Assembly: GCF_000166335.1 (NCBI RefSeq)
Contig: NC_014657.1
Span: 2,090,501-2,154,500 of the forward strand
Reading direction: 5' to 3'
Length of the DNA: 64,000 nucleotides
From: Caldicellulosiruptor owensensis OL
GTDB taxonomy: Bacteria; Bacillota; Thermoanaerobacteria; Caldicellulosiruptorales; Caldicellulosiruptoraceae
Notes under the pieces: generated by a model
The model's input: only the letters and a program-made list of their open reading frames with translations
What the model was told of the DNA's origin: nothing
Database searches by the model: none
Translations under genes and position numbers: made by a program
Part shown: one piece after another, positions 29,747 to 38,139 of the stretch
How the letters are laid out: every line of letters begins with the position of its first letter
Numbering within the stretch: position 1 is the stretch's first letter

Positions 29747-29775
29747 AATATATTATATCTTGTTCAATTTGTCAA
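29747..29775 (-). promoter_or_regulatory. Sugar operon promoter (-35 TTGACA, -10 TATATT)
   Basis: On the minus strand TTGACA (29770-29775) and TATATT (29747-29752) are 17 bases apart. The start site falls in the LacI operator. The leader is then about 155 bases long and contains the two hairpins above. Confidence 0.75.
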
Positions 29776-29796
29776 TAGGTTTTTAAAAAAACTCTA

Positions 29797-30813
29797 TTAC
29801 TTTGTTATATTTGCATTTTTGGTTGATTCTTTTGGAATTATTGAAGTGTCAAGGATGTATTTGCCTTTTGAAACTTCTTCTCCTGCTAAAATGTTTATCA
29901 AAAGTTGTGCAGCCAACTTTCCCATTTCATATCGCGGCTGATGAACTGTGGTAATTTTAGGCGTCACCATTGAAGAAAGTTCAATATCGTCAAATCCCAT
30001 AATGCCGAGCTCCTCAGGAATCGAAAAACCAAGTTCTTTTGCTGCGTCACATGCGCCAATTGCCATTTCATCGTTCGAACAAAAGATAGCATCAGGAGGT
30101 GGAAATATTTTTAAAAGTTCCTTTGCAAGTCTATAGCCGCTTTCATACTTAAAATCACCATATTTAATGTATCTTTCGTTAAACTCTAATCCCAAATTTT
30201 CAAGAGCTATCCTGTAACCTTTTAATCTGTCCTGTGATAATACTGCTCCTATCTTACCAGTTATCTTAGCAATTCTCCTATATCCACATTTGTACAAAAA
30301 CATTGTGGCATCATACGCTGCCTTAAAATTGTCGATGCATACAGTCACAAGCTCGTCAGAAAAATAGTCAGAAATCACAACCATAGGGAACTGTCTTGAT
30401 ACTTCAACAATCCTCTGTGGCTGGCTCATACTCCCAACAATTAAGATTCCATCTGCTATCTGCCCTTTCATCATCCGATAATATTCTTCTTCAATTTCTT
30501 GAGAATCTGAAAAATCACCAAGGATTATATTATACCCTTTTTCGCGCACCTCTGTCTCAATACCTTTTATGAGCTTGTTGTAAAAGTAGTTCTCTATATC
30601 AGGTATCATTACCAGAATATTTTTAGTTTCTTTGCTTCTGAGTCTTCTTGCACTTTGATTTGGAATATACCCAAGCTGCTCTATAATTTTTAAGATTTCC
30701 TTTCTTTTTTCCTCGCTTACTCCTTCTTTGCCGCTCAGCACCCTTGAAATTGTCGCAACAGAATAGCCAGTTATCTTTGCTATGTCTTTTATTGTGTACT
30801 TCATCTTCCTCAT
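29797..30813 (-). CDS. LacI-family transcriptional regulator
   Basis: 338 residues. N-terminal LacI helix-turn-helix (TIKDIAKITGYSVATISRVLSGKEGVSEEKR) with hinge helix RRLRSKETKN, then a periplasmic-binding-protein-like effector domain (LGIMGFDDIELSSMVTPKITTVHQPRYEMG). Likely represses the downstream sugar ABC operon until the transported sugar binds. A similar operator precedes its own gene, implying autoregulation. Confidence 0.93.
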   Translation of the reverse strand: MRKMKYTIKDIAKITGYSVATISRVLSGKEGVSEEKRKEILKIIEQLGYIPNQSARRLRSKETKNILVMIPDIENYFYNKLIKGIETEVREKGYNIILGDFSDSQEIEEEYYRMMKGQIADGILIVGSMSQPQRIVEVSRQFPMVVISDYFSDELVTVCIDNFKAAYDATMFLYKCGYRRIAKITGKIGAVLSQDRLKGYRIALENLGLEFNERYIKYGDFKYESGYRLAKELLKIFPPPDAIFCSNDEMAIGACDAAKELGFSIPEELGIMGFDDIELSSMVTPKITTVHQPRYEMGKLAAQLLINILAGEEVSKGKYILDTSIIPKESTKNANITK

Positions 30814-30840
30814 TCTTTTCTTCTTTGATCTATATTGATA

Positions 30841-30854
30841 CGTAATCGATTTCG
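30841..30854. promoter_or_regulatory. Second LacI-type operator, upstream of lacI
   Basis: CGTAATCGATTTCG matches the operator at 29725-29738 at 12 of 14 positions and lies 28 bases before the lacI start codon. Confidence 0.65.
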
Positions 30855-31040
30855 GCTTTAAATAAAAATATAGCAGTTAACTTTGACGAAATCAATACAT
30901 ATTTTGTATAAAATGTGCGAAATTTTGTTGAACAAAGACAACAAAAAGCCCTGTCCCTTTTGTTATTAAGCTGCCTCTTGCAATTGCTCTTGCCATATTA
31001 TTCTGACCTATTTTATTAAATTATCCTAAACACTACTGCA

Positions 31041-31085
31041 TTTTGCCATCAAATAGTGGCAAAAATAAAATTGATGTGTTATAAT
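31041..31085 (+). promoter_or_regulatory. Promoter with palindromic operator for the antitoxin gene
   Basis: TTTTGCCA (31041-31048) and TGGCAAAA (31057-31064) form a perfect inverted repeat overlapping a weak -35. TATAAT is at 31080-31085, 17 bases past TGGCAA. MqsA-type antitoxins usually autoregulate through such palindromes. Confidence 0.6.
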
Positions 31086-31130
31086 TAAATTGAATCTAAA
31101 ACCTTTACGAAAGAAGGCGATTTAGATTGA

Positions 31131-31254
31131 AGGATTAAAGAAAGAAATTGTTTTAAAATACCTTATAGAAATCAAAAAGCTTATTGTAAACGGTAAATGG
31201 TATTTAGTACTGATTTCATGAAGATGAACCTCAAAAGGGTGGCGATAAAAAATG
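31131..31254 (+). pseudogene. Toxin gene remnant with internal deletion
   Basis: One frame encodes LKKEIVLKYLIEIKKLIVNG-KWYLV and stops at TGA near 31220. Another frame just after encodes FHEDEPQKGGDKK and ends in TGA overlapping the antitoxin ATG (ATGA). The two read as the first and last parts of a small MqsR-like toxin of the usual toxin-antitoxin order, with the middle removed. The family is not certain. Confidence 0.55.
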
Positions 31255-32262
31255 AACAAAACTTATTGTCCGAATTGCAAAAAGAATGTTTCTTTCACAA
31301 TCAAAAAAGAAGTTATAAAAGAATTCAAAGGTATAGAAGTAAATGTGGAAGAGTATATACCACTTTGCAATGAGTGTGGAAATGAACTGTTTGTGGCTGA
31401 AATCGAAAACGAAAACCTCAAAAGACTTTACACACGCTATAGAGAAATAACAGGTTTAATTACCCCCGAAGAGATTCAAAAGATAAGGGAAAAATACAAT
31501 CTTTCACAAAGAGAACTGGGACAAATTCTTGGCTGGGGGAAAATGACAATAAACAGATACGAGCGAGGTGCTTTGCCTTCAAAGTCACACAGTGATATTT
31601 TGAAATTAATTCAAACCTCTGAAGATTTTTTCTACAAAAAAGTTGAAGAAGCATTTCTCTGTGGAAGAATAACTGAAAGGACATATGACAAAATAAAAAC
31701 AAACAGGAAAAACCATGTTGCTGAGATACGAAAAAAAATTATTACTGCAGAACTCGATTCCCCTGAAAGTATTTATAACGGCTTTAAAAATTTTGACCTG
31801 GAAAAGTTGGAAAACCTGATAAGTTATCTTTCAGATAAAGTTGAGAATTTATATTTGAGCTCCCTAAACAAGTACTTATGGTATATCGACTTTTTGCATT
31901 TTAAACGTTATTCACGGTCTATTACCGGCTTGAGCTATATACGTTACACATATGGCCCAGTTATTAAAGGGTTTGTATACAATGAAATAGCAACTTATCC
32001 AAGTGATAAATTCTTTGTAGAAGAATATGAAACAGAAGATGGAGCAATCAAAACAAGCTTCAAAAGCAGAAAAAATTATGATTTATCGCTGTTCACACAA
32101 GAGGAATTAGATACTATCAATATAGTAATAAATTTTTTGAAAGATAAGAACTGCAGAACCATTTCAGAGCTATCTCACCAAGAGCTTGCATGGCAACAAA
32201 CACCGATGAAAGAATTAATTTCGTACGAATATTCAAAAGCCCTTAAATTAGAAAGCAGTTAA
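31252..32262 (+). CDS. MqsA/SocA-like antitoxin (zinc finger, HTH, DUF4065)
   Basis: 336 residues. An N-terminal zinc-ribbon (CPNCKKN...CNECGNE, residues 6-45) is followed by an XRE-type helix-turn-helix (IREKYNLSQRELGQILGWGKMTINRYERG, about 78-107). The C-terminal half is a DUF4065/SocA-type domain (YLWYIDFLHFKRYSRSITGLSYIRYTYGPV). Antitoxins of this type bind operator DNA and neutralise or deliver a toxin to proteolysis. Its cognate toxin upstream is deleted, leaving a solitary antitoxin. Ribosome site AAAGGGTGGCG lies 10 bases upstream. Confidence 0.88.
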   Translation: MNKTYCPNCKKNVSFTIKKEVIKEFKGIEVNVEEYIPLCNECGNELFVAEIENENLKRLYTRYREITGLITPEEIQKIREKYNLSQRELGQILGWGKMTINRYERGALPSKSHSDILKLIQTSEDFFYKKVEEAFLCGRITERTYDKIKTNRKNHVAEIRKKIITAELDSPESIYNGFKNFDLEKLENLISYLSDKVENLYLSSLNKYLWYIDFLHFKRYSRSITGLSYIRYTYGPVIKGFVYNEIATYPSDKFFVEEYETEDGAIKTSFKSRKNYDLSLFTQEELDTINIVINFLKDKNCRTISELSHQELAWQQTPMKELISYEYSKALKLESS

Positions 32263-32268
32263 GGTTAT

Positions 32269-32320
32269 GAATAGTGTTTAAAGTATTAAAAACTATTTAA
32301 AATTTTACTAAACACTATTC
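32269..32320 (+). terminator. Terminator after the antitoxin gene
   Basis: Perfect 12-base arms GAATAGTGTTTA and TAAACACTATTC around an A/T-rich loop, ending in a short T run, directly after the antitoxin stop codon. Confidence 0.6.
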
Positions 32321-32323
32321 TTT

Positions 32324-32347
32324 GCATAGGCTATATTCAGCCTATGC
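32324..32347 (-). ncRNA. Possible omega/reRNA end hairpin of the TnpB element
   Basis: Perfect 9-base arms GCATAGGCT and AGCCTATGC around a 6-base loop at the TnpB 3' end. TnpB guide RNAs overlap this end of the element, so the hairpin may be part of the relic's RNA scaffold. Only position and structure support this. Confidence 0.35.
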
Positions 32348-32951
32348 TGGGTGTAACCCCACACCCTCTATCCCCTTAGCAAATGCTTCGGGGAATACTT
32401 TTCTTATAATATTATACGCACTGTTCACATCCGCATTTATTAATATCCCTTTGTTGCTCCTAAATAAGCCTCTCTTTATTCTTCGACGTGGATTATAGTT
32501 TGTTCTATTTACTTCTTCTCCATCTAAAAAACTGCAGCCACTTGTGTAGCTCTCCTCTTTTAATCCTGCACTGCTGATTTGTGAAAATAGAAATAGCTTT
32601 GCCGCCTTTCTTCTTATACTTTGGCAATTTAGGTCTGCCCAAAAATTTGGTTTTATCTTTACTCTACTCTTCTATAGCTTTAAAAAATGACTTCCAGTTG
32701 CTATCAAGAAGTCTTAGCACTTGCTGTGATGTTTGGGCAGGCAAGTTTCTATAAGTCTCATGGTCTTTTAACATTTTGTCAAGTTCTCTGTATCTTATCC
32801 ATCTGCCATTGTGTATAAATTCCTGTATCACAACGTAGTTAGCAAAGTTGTATAAATTCTTTGCTGCAAAACATATTTCATCACAATAATTCCATAACTC
32901 ATGATTTCTCTTTATCTGTATTCTCTCCACTCTCTTGACTATTATCTTCAA
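32342..32951 (-). pseudogene. tnpB: TnpB (RNA-guided nuclease) pseudogene
   Basis: The N-terminal 95 residues (LWNYCDEICFAAKNLYNFANYV, RYRELDKMLKDH) match IS605/IS607 TnpB. After an in-frame TAG the same frame continues with FLGRPKLPKYKKKGGK. A frame change and deletion then lead to the C-terminal end: SYTSGCSFLDGEEVNRTNY, RRIKRGLFRSNKG and ADVNSAYNI with the last RuvC Asp, then VGLHPA. The middle, with the first RuvC and bridge parts, is missing, so it cannot cut DNA. Confidence 0.85.
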
Positions 32952-33544
32952 ACACCTCTCTTTCTAAAAGCTTTCTTATTTTTTGAATTTTTCTTTTGCT
33001 GTTAAATTTCATGCTATAACAGTGTAGCAAACTTATAATTTCTTCAATTATTTCCTGAGAATCAAGCTTCTCACTCCCAACTTCCGATACAACAACTATT
33101 TCAGTGTTAAATTTTCTAAATAAGTGTTTAAACAATTCAAATTCTACTCTGCTCAACCTATCTTTATAGGCTATAACAACCCTCTCTACCTTACCTGCAA
33201 GAATATCTATCGGGCATTTTAAAAAATTCATTTCTTTTTTCAAAGCTAATTCCACTTGCTATGTCAGAAAATACTCCATGTATTTTATAGCCATTACTAA
33301 AGCAAAACTGTTTTAACAGTTCAATTTGATTTTCTAAATCCTTCTTTTGTTTTGGAGTTGAAACCCTTGCATAAATATATGTTTTTCTTTCAACACCTTT
33401 CATAAAAATTTTGTATACGTCTTCTTCGTTGTAATCATAAAATCCATTTGGCATAACTGTTACTCTTATTTTCCCTTCTTTTACATACTTAGTTAGGGTT
33501 GGCCTTGATATTTTTAATAATTCCAAAATTTCTTTTGCTTTCAT
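32899..33544 (-). pseudogene. IS607-family serine recombinase (OrfA), frameshifted
   Basis: Frame one (33544 to 33191) encodes the MerR-like helix-turn-helix (AKEILELLKISRPTLTKYVKEG) and the catalytic start YARVSTPKQKKDLENQI with its Ser. Frame two (33255 to 32899) continues DILAGKVERVVIAYKDRLSR and the C-terminal helices. The frames overlap around NEFFK at about 33205-33220, where one indel splits them. ATG 33544 has GGGTGAT upstream. Confidence 0.85.
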
Positions 33545-33805
33545 ATTTATATCACCCATCAATATTATAGCACTTCAACAAAGCAAAATAAATATGTTTT
33601 ATTAATAACTTTAATGTATTTAAACTATTTTAATATTTTTCTATGCTATACTTTCTTCCCCATAAATAATCCCCTTTTTTCTACTAATTATTTTCTTTTG
33701 GCATTTTAATTATATCAATTATATATTTTCAACTTCAATATAATTATTCTAGCTTTTCCTTTTTATCAATTTTTAGTTGCACAGAATCTTTGCTTAATAT
33801 TTCTA

Positions 33806-33834
33806 TTTACCAAACATATTTTCGATGATATAAT
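33806..33834 (+). promoter_or_regulatory. dinB promoter (-35 TTTACC, -10 TATAAT)
   Basis: TTTACC at 33806-33811 and TATAAT at 33829-33834 are 17 bases apart. The roughly 300 bases between the IS607 relic and dinB hold no other recognisable feature. Confidence 0.65.
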
Positions 33835-33843
33835 ATGTGTATA

Positions 33844-33857
33844 CAAACTCGTGTTCG
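33844..33857. promoter_or_regulatory. SOS box (LexA site) at dinB
   Basis: CAAAC-TCGT-GTTCG matches the Gram-positive LexA consensus CGAAC-N4-GTTCG with one mismatch, placed on the expected start site of dinB. Confidence 0.7.
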
Positions 33858-33871
33858 ATAGGTGAGAAAAA

Positions 33872-35107
33872 GTGGGGAGGGTAATTTTGCACTGTGACCT
33901 CAATAACTTCTATGCATCTGTTGAATGTCTTTATCGTCCTGAGCTAAAGAACAAACCTGTTGCTGTTTGCGGCGAAAGTGAACTTCGGCATGGAATAGTT
34001 CTTGCAAAAAACCAGATTGCAAAATTATATGGTATTCAAACAGGTGATGTTATATGGCAGGCACTGAAAAAATGTCCAAACCTTGTTGTTTTAAAGCCTA
34101 ATTTCCCTCTTTATATTCGATTTTCAAAGCTTGCTCAACAAATTTACTCTGAGTATACAGATTTAATAGAACCTTTTGGAATTGACGAGTGCTGGCTTGA
34201 TGTGACAGAGTCTACAAAAATCTTAGGAAGTGGCAGAAAGATTGCTTATGAAATCAAAGAAAGAGTAAAAAGTGAGCTTGGTCTGACTTTATCTGTTGGA
34301 GTATCCTTTAACAAGGTGTTTGCAAAGCTTGGAAGCGACTACAAAAAACCTGATGCTGTAACAGTTATCACAAAAGAAAACTTTAAACAAATTGTCTGGC
34401 CGCTGCCCACAAAAGACCTTTTGTATGTCGGTAGCGCAACAGAAAAGAAGTTAAGTTCAAGGGCAATTTATACAATAGGTGATATAGCCAAAAGCTCACC
34501 TGAATATCTTAAAAGAATCCTTGGCAAATGGGGTGAAGTGCTCTGGATATTTGCAAATGGACTTGACACCACACCAGTTACTCCCCCACTTTTTGAAGAC
34601 AACATCAAAGGAATTGGCAATAGCATAACACTGCCCAGAGATTTGACTTCCTATGAAGATGCAGAATACGTTATTCGAATGCTTTCTGAATCTGTTGCAC
34701 AGAGGCTTCGTCAGCAGTATTTAAAATGTTTTACCATTCAAGTTTGGATAAGAGATAGCTCTCTTTTTGCAATCACAAGGCAGGAAAAACTCCAAACACC
34801 CACTTTTTTGGCAAGAGAGATAGCTCAAAAAGCTTTTGAGATATTCAAAAAAAATTGGAGCTTTAAAAATAGCATAAGATCACTTGGTGTAAGAGCTACA
34901 GACCTTGTTTGTGCAAACTCATTTTATCAACTTGAGTTTGACAGTTTGAAAAAGTTCAAGTTAGAACAACTTGAGAAAACAATTGATAGAATAAGAAAAA
35001 GATTTGGGCACACATCGGTGCTGCCCGCAGTGCTTTTAACAAAACCAGATTTGCCTTGCGAGATTGCCTTGCACAATAAAATCCACCCTGTTGCATTTTT
35101 TAAATAA
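33872..35107 (+). CDS. dinB: DNA polymerase IV (Y-family translesion polymerase)
   Basis: 411 residues, full length. Catalytic motifs: ILHCDLNNFYASVE (first Asp) and PFGIDECWLDVT (Asp-Glu), then LGLTLSVGVSFNKVFAKLGSDYKKPD of the palm/thumb, helix-hairpin-helix and C-terminal little-finger domain. It copies past DNA lesions in the SOS response. GTG 33872 has AGGTGAG five bases upstream. The first residues are MGRVILHCD, the usual DinB start. An SOS box supports damage induction. Confidence 0.95.
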   Translation: MGRVILHCDLNNFYASVECLYRPELKNKPVAVCGESELRHGIVLAKNQIAKLYGIQTGDVIWQALKKCPNLVVLKPNFPLYIRFSKLAQQIYSEYTDLIEPFGIDECWLDVTESTKILGSGRKIAYEIKERVKSELGLTLSVGVSFNKVFAKLGSDYKKPDAVTVITKENFKQIVWPLPTKDLLYVGSATEKKLSSRAIYTIGDIAKSSPEYLKRILGKWGEVLWIFANGLDTTPVTPPLFEDNIKGIGNSITLPRDLTSYEDAEYVIRMLSESVAQRLRQQYLKCFTIQVWIRDSSLFAITRQEKLQTPTFLAREIAQKAFEIFKKNWSFKNSIRSLGVRATDLVCANSFYQLEFDSLKKFKLEQLEKTIDRIRKRFGHTSVLPAVLLTKPDLPCEIALHNKIHPVAFFK

Positions 35108-35151
35108 AATTTTGTTTTTCAAAACAAACATGAAAGGGTGAGGTTTTTAAA

Positions 35152-35391
35152 ATGAGAAAAATATTTGTAGAGATCTATGCTCACTTTTCAAAGGAAGGAG
35201 AAATAACCCCGATTTCGTTTGTCTGGCTTGATGGGAAAACATATGAGATTGATAAAATCATAGAAAAAAGACCTGCTGCCTCTTTAAAAGTAGGCGGACA
35301 AGGCATAAGATATAAAATCCTTGTCCGCTCAAAAGTCCTGTATCTTTTTTGTGATGAGAATAGGTGGTTTGTGGAATTTATTCACTATTAA
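35152..35391 (+). CDS. Small conserved-looking protein downstream of dinB
   Basis: 79 residues, beta-rich (KIFVEIYAHFSKEGEITPISFVWLDGKTYEIDKI, read as strands), ending FVEFIHY. A strong ribosome site (GGGTGAGG) sits 45 bases after dinB, so the two are probably co-transcribed and DNA-damage induced. No family recognised with certainty. Confidence 0.75.
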   Translation: MRKIFVEIYAHFSKEGEITPISFVWLDGKTYEIDKIIEKRPAASLKVGGQGIRYKILVRSKVLYLFCDENRWFVEFIHY

Positions 35392-36002
35392 TTAATTTTC
35401 GAAAACATTTCTTTTAAGTAATCACCATTTACAATCTTAATAAATTCATCTGGATGCTTTTTTATAAATTTTTTTAAAAACTCAATGTAAATTTTTAATT
35501 GTATGGAGAGCTCTCCATCATTTTCTCTTACAAATCTCTCAATGTCACTTAAAAATTTATTAGGAGATGATACATTTATAGCTATATCCTTTTTAATATA
35601 ACTAATATATTTCTTTTCCTTCATCTGAAGCTTTAATTCCTTAGACTCTAAATCAATGTAAGAAAGACCAAAAAATTCTGGTTTCCCACCTCTTTCAAGC
35701 AATCTACAATACCCAATAAGCACCGTAAATATTTTTCCTTTTATCTTTTTATTACTAATTCCACATTCTTCTCTAAACTCTCTTTCCATAGAATTAATAA
35801 GAAACTTAAAAAAATTACCCTCACTATTGATTAAATCAATTATATCCGCTGAACCAGAACCCGAGGGAGCAAACTTTTTTGCATTTTGTGCAGATTTAGG
35901 AGACTGAACAGTTATAATCATCTTTTTATCCTTTGTGAAAACAAGTGTTGCAGTCCCTATATGATTTGAACATTCACTTTCATCTAATGTTTTTAATGTC
36001 AT
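35388..36002 (-). CDS. NUDIX-like domain protein, probably C-terminal half of a 2TM-NUDIX protein
   Basis: 204 residues. The stretch GSADIIDLIN...MEREFREECGI has the RE-x2-EE-x-G core of a Nudix box, which hydrolyses nucleoside diphosphates linked to another moiety. An N-terminal strand TATLVFTKDKKMIITVQSP and Gly/Ser loop precede it. The frame stays open upstream to about 36130 with protein-like sequence (IRLEYTDYFSSLC), joining the end of the membrane gene at an A7 run, so the ATG at 36002 may be internal. Its stop codon overlaps the convergent small dinB-linked gene. Confidence 0.65.
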   Translation of the reverse strand: MTLKTLDESECSNHIGTATLVFTKDKKMIITVQSPKSAQNAKKFAPSGSGSADIIDLINSEGNFFKFLINSMEREFREECGISNKKIKGKIFTVLIGYCRLLERGGKPEFFGLSYIDLESKELKLQMKEKKYISYIKKDIAINVSSPNKFLSDIERFVRENDGELSIQLKIYIEFLKKFIKKHPDEFIKIVNGDYLKEMFSKIN

Positions 36003-36127
36003 ATTTTTGAAATTAATAAATAGACTAAATCCATCAAAAATAATATGTTTGTCATTTTCTTTACATATTTTTACTGCCGTTATTTCGTTCGTACATAAAC
36101 TTGAAAAATAATCAGTATACTCTAATC

Positions 36128-36694
36128 TTATTTTTTTGAAGAGTCCACCAACAAATCTTTAGTAATTTCAGCTGCTAACCTTACTTTTTTGTCATTAAAA
36201 ATGATCTTAGAACCATGAATATCAAACAAAATGTAAGGTACAATTTCTTTAATTTTTTCTGGAACCTCATATTTTTGGGATGTCAATTCATATTCTTTTT
36301 TAATTGCATTTTTTGACATGCAATATAAATAATCATTAACATCGTCGGAAAAATAAACATAACTGTCTTTAAACCGTTGGATTTTATAATTTGAGTCCTT
36401 TACGCTTTTCTCATCTCCATCTATTTTTACTTTACTTAAAATATCATCCTTTCTCGTTTCTACATAAAAGTAAGACATTCTAATCCTCCGCAAATTTTTA
36501 AAATCATTTAAGAGAAGAAGAAATGAAATAATAAAAGTTACAACAGAAATTAAAGAATAGATATCAAAAGTTCTAAAGTCTTTTTTCCAGCTCATGTAAG
36601 TACTAATTACAAAAATAACAAAGTTTACTATAAAACCACCTTTATTTTTCCATAAATAAAAGTATAACTGTAACTTACCCTTTAATACATCCAT
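36128..36694 (-). CDS. Two-helix membrane protein, probably N-terminal half of a 2TM-NUDIX protein
   Basis: About 188 residues with two membrane helices (near residues 20-40 and 50-70), then a beta-rich cytoplasmic region (RMSYFYVETRKDDIL, YVYFSDDVNDYLYC) and a helical end DLLVDSSKK. ATG 36694 has GGGTGAT seven bases upstream. Adding one base to the A7 run at 36131-36137 fuses it in frame with the NUDIX-like gene, giving about 430 residues. Two-helix NUDIX proteins are known among nucleotide-signalling defence effectors; this link is inference. No CD-NTase is nearby. Confidence 0.65.
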   Translation of the reverse strand: MDVLKGKLQLYFYLWKNKGGFIVNFVIFVISTYMSWKKDFRTFDIYSLISVVTFIISFLLLLNDFKNLRRIRMSYFYVETRKDDILSKVKIDGDEKSVKDSNYKIQRFKDSYVYFSDDVNDYLYCMSKNAIKKEYELTSQKYEVPEKIKEIVPYILFDIHGSKIIFNDKKVRLAAEITKDLLVDSSKK

Positions 36695-36964
36695 ATTTAT
36701 AATCACCCAGTCTACTTGCAAATCTGTAAGATTATGTTATCAACCAATACTTATATATACAAAAAAGACAAAATTTGATGTTTAAATCTGAAAGAATAAT
36801 TAAATAAAATGGTAACATAAAGTTTTAAAGCTTTTTTACAAGTAAAGAAGTATTCAAACACAATTATACCATCTGGTAAAACAAAATAGAATGCTTTTTT
36901 AAAAAATAGCAGGCAGTTGAAAGAATTAAAAAATTAAAAGAATTTCTTTGTTGTATGCTAATAA

Positions 36965-36993
36965 TTGATGTTTTTATGTACTAATTTTATGAT
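36965..36993 (+). promoter_or_regulatory. Promoter of the small gene at 37021 (TTGATG, TATGAT)
   Basis: TTGATG (36965-36970) and TATGAT (36988-36993) are 17 bases apart. Nothing else is recognised in the roughly 300 bases before it. Confidence 0.5.
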
Positions 36994-37020
36994 ATAGGAG
37001 AAATATTCAGATTAAGCAAA

Positions 37021-37260
37021 ATGGCAGAAATTTATAACAAGCTGCATCATGGGAAAGTAAAAATATGGTTTGATAAAAAGAAATTTATTATTGGAAGAAT
37101 ATTCGACTATTATTATGAACCGGAATACAGGAAAGAAGAAGTTATTGAAGAAGAGGAAGAAAGAATTCTTATTGAGGTTATCAAACCCAATTTTCTTCAG
37201 AAGGGAGATATCTTGCTTCTGCACGATAATGAATTTGAGAGAATTGAAGAAATTGTATAA
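37021..37260 (+). CDS. Small acidic hypothetical protein
   Basis: 79 residues, rich in Glu and aromatics: WFDKKKFIIGRIFDYYYEPEY, then EEVIEEEEERILIEVIKP and GDILLLHDNEFERIEEIV. It has a promoter and a terminator (37356-37390), but a poorly spaced ribosome site (TAGGAG about 20 bases upstream). Function not recognised. Confidence 0.55.
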   Translation: MAEIYNKLHHGKVKIWFDKKKFIIGRIFDYYYEPEYRKEEVIEEEEERILIEVIKPNFLQKGDILLLHDNEFERIEEIV

Positions 37261-37355
37261 TAATTGATTGAAAAATTCGATTTTTATTTATTGTTTTTAT
37301 TTTCCATTTCTCTAAGCTTATGTATATTTATCAGAGATAGTCTTAATGATAAGTG

Positions 37356-37390
37356 AAAACCTACTAATGCTGGGCATTAGAAGTTTTTTC
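37356..37390 (+). terminator. Terminator after the small gene
   Basis: GAAAACCTACTAATGC pairs imperfectly with GCATTAGAAGTTTTTTC, with a three-base loop and built-in T tract. It overlaps the repaired 3' end of the opposite-strand antitoxin gene. Confidence 0.7.
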
Positions 37391-37634
37391 TCTAAACTCT
37401 ATCTCAAGTTCAAACCCCAACTTTTGAGCAATTTAATATAACATTTACAGTAGAATTATAATCCCCACTTTCAAGTTTTGACTCCATAGCCTGACTAATT
37501 CCAAGTTTTGCTGCTAATTCTTTCTGGGAAAGATTATTTTTAATTCTATACTGGATAATCTTCACAGCAATGCCTACCAAAATGTCGTCCAGTTTAAAAT
37601 ATTTTTTATCTTTCTTCATTTGTATATCTTTCAA
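37364..37634 (-). pseudogene. XRE-type antitoxin (HigA-like), frameshifted
   Basis: The helix-turn-helix is intact: IIQYRIKNNLSQKELAAKLG and ISQAMESKLESGD. The frame ends NCSKVGV at 37410. Removing one A from 37432-37434 restores LIAQKLGFELEIEFREK, the standard end of such antitoxins, running to a stop at 37364. It lies downstream of the HigB-like gene in the usual toxin-antitoxin order. Confidence 0.8.
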
Positions 37635-37766
37635 CTATTTTGTAGGCTGAAATTAATCTCTTATTATCTAATATTTTACTCATCTCCCTGCAAACTATTC
37701 TTGGCAAACTATTTTTGTTATATTATATCCATTTGCACGCGATTTATAATCAATAACATCTATCTC

Positions 37767-38114
37767 TCAATTTGTAATTAGTTGTAAGCCTTCATATACA
37801 GATTTTAGGTCTTCTATTCGCTCTTTTGCTTTTTCAATCGCATATGAATAACTTTTTGGATTATTTTTTGTGCTCTTACTTTTTTCAGGAAAAGCATAAA
37901 GTAATACTACTATTTCTCTTCCTTGCAAAGCAAAAAAAGCAAACAATATTCGAATATTATGAACATCTATCACTTTTAATGAATATAAATAACCGTGCTT
38001 GCTCAATCTCTCAAAGCTTTTTTGTTGAATACAATTTTTCTTTAGGTTCTCTAAAAAAATAATTTTCTTTCTAAATTGTTTTCCAAAATCAGTTTCTTTC
38101 CCACTTTCGCCCAA
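37767..38114 (-). pseudogene. HigB/RelE-like toxin, 3' part, cut by IS256
   Basis: Contains the C-terminal two thirds of a HigB-type mRNA interferase: FGKQFRKKIIFLENL, SLKVIDVHNIRILFAFFALQGREIVVLLYAFPEK (landmarks), and AIEKAKERIEDL. The frame is open back to DLDEIL near 38126, where the IS256 element starts, so the natural start is lost. The missing first residues appear to lie on the far side of the element (39431-39530). TTG at 38114 is the only start left. Confidence 0.75.
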
Positions 38115-38139
38115 AATCTCATCTAAATCGGGTCAATGG

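Larger units (their letters stand above)
32324..33600 (-). mobile_element. Decayed IS607-type element (serine recombinase plus TnpB)
   Basis: It contains a frameshifted serine-recombinase transposase and a TnpB gene with a stop and a central deletion, in the usual order and strand. IS607 elements have no inverted repeats or target duplication, so both ends are estimates. Not mobile by itself. Confidence 0.75.
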
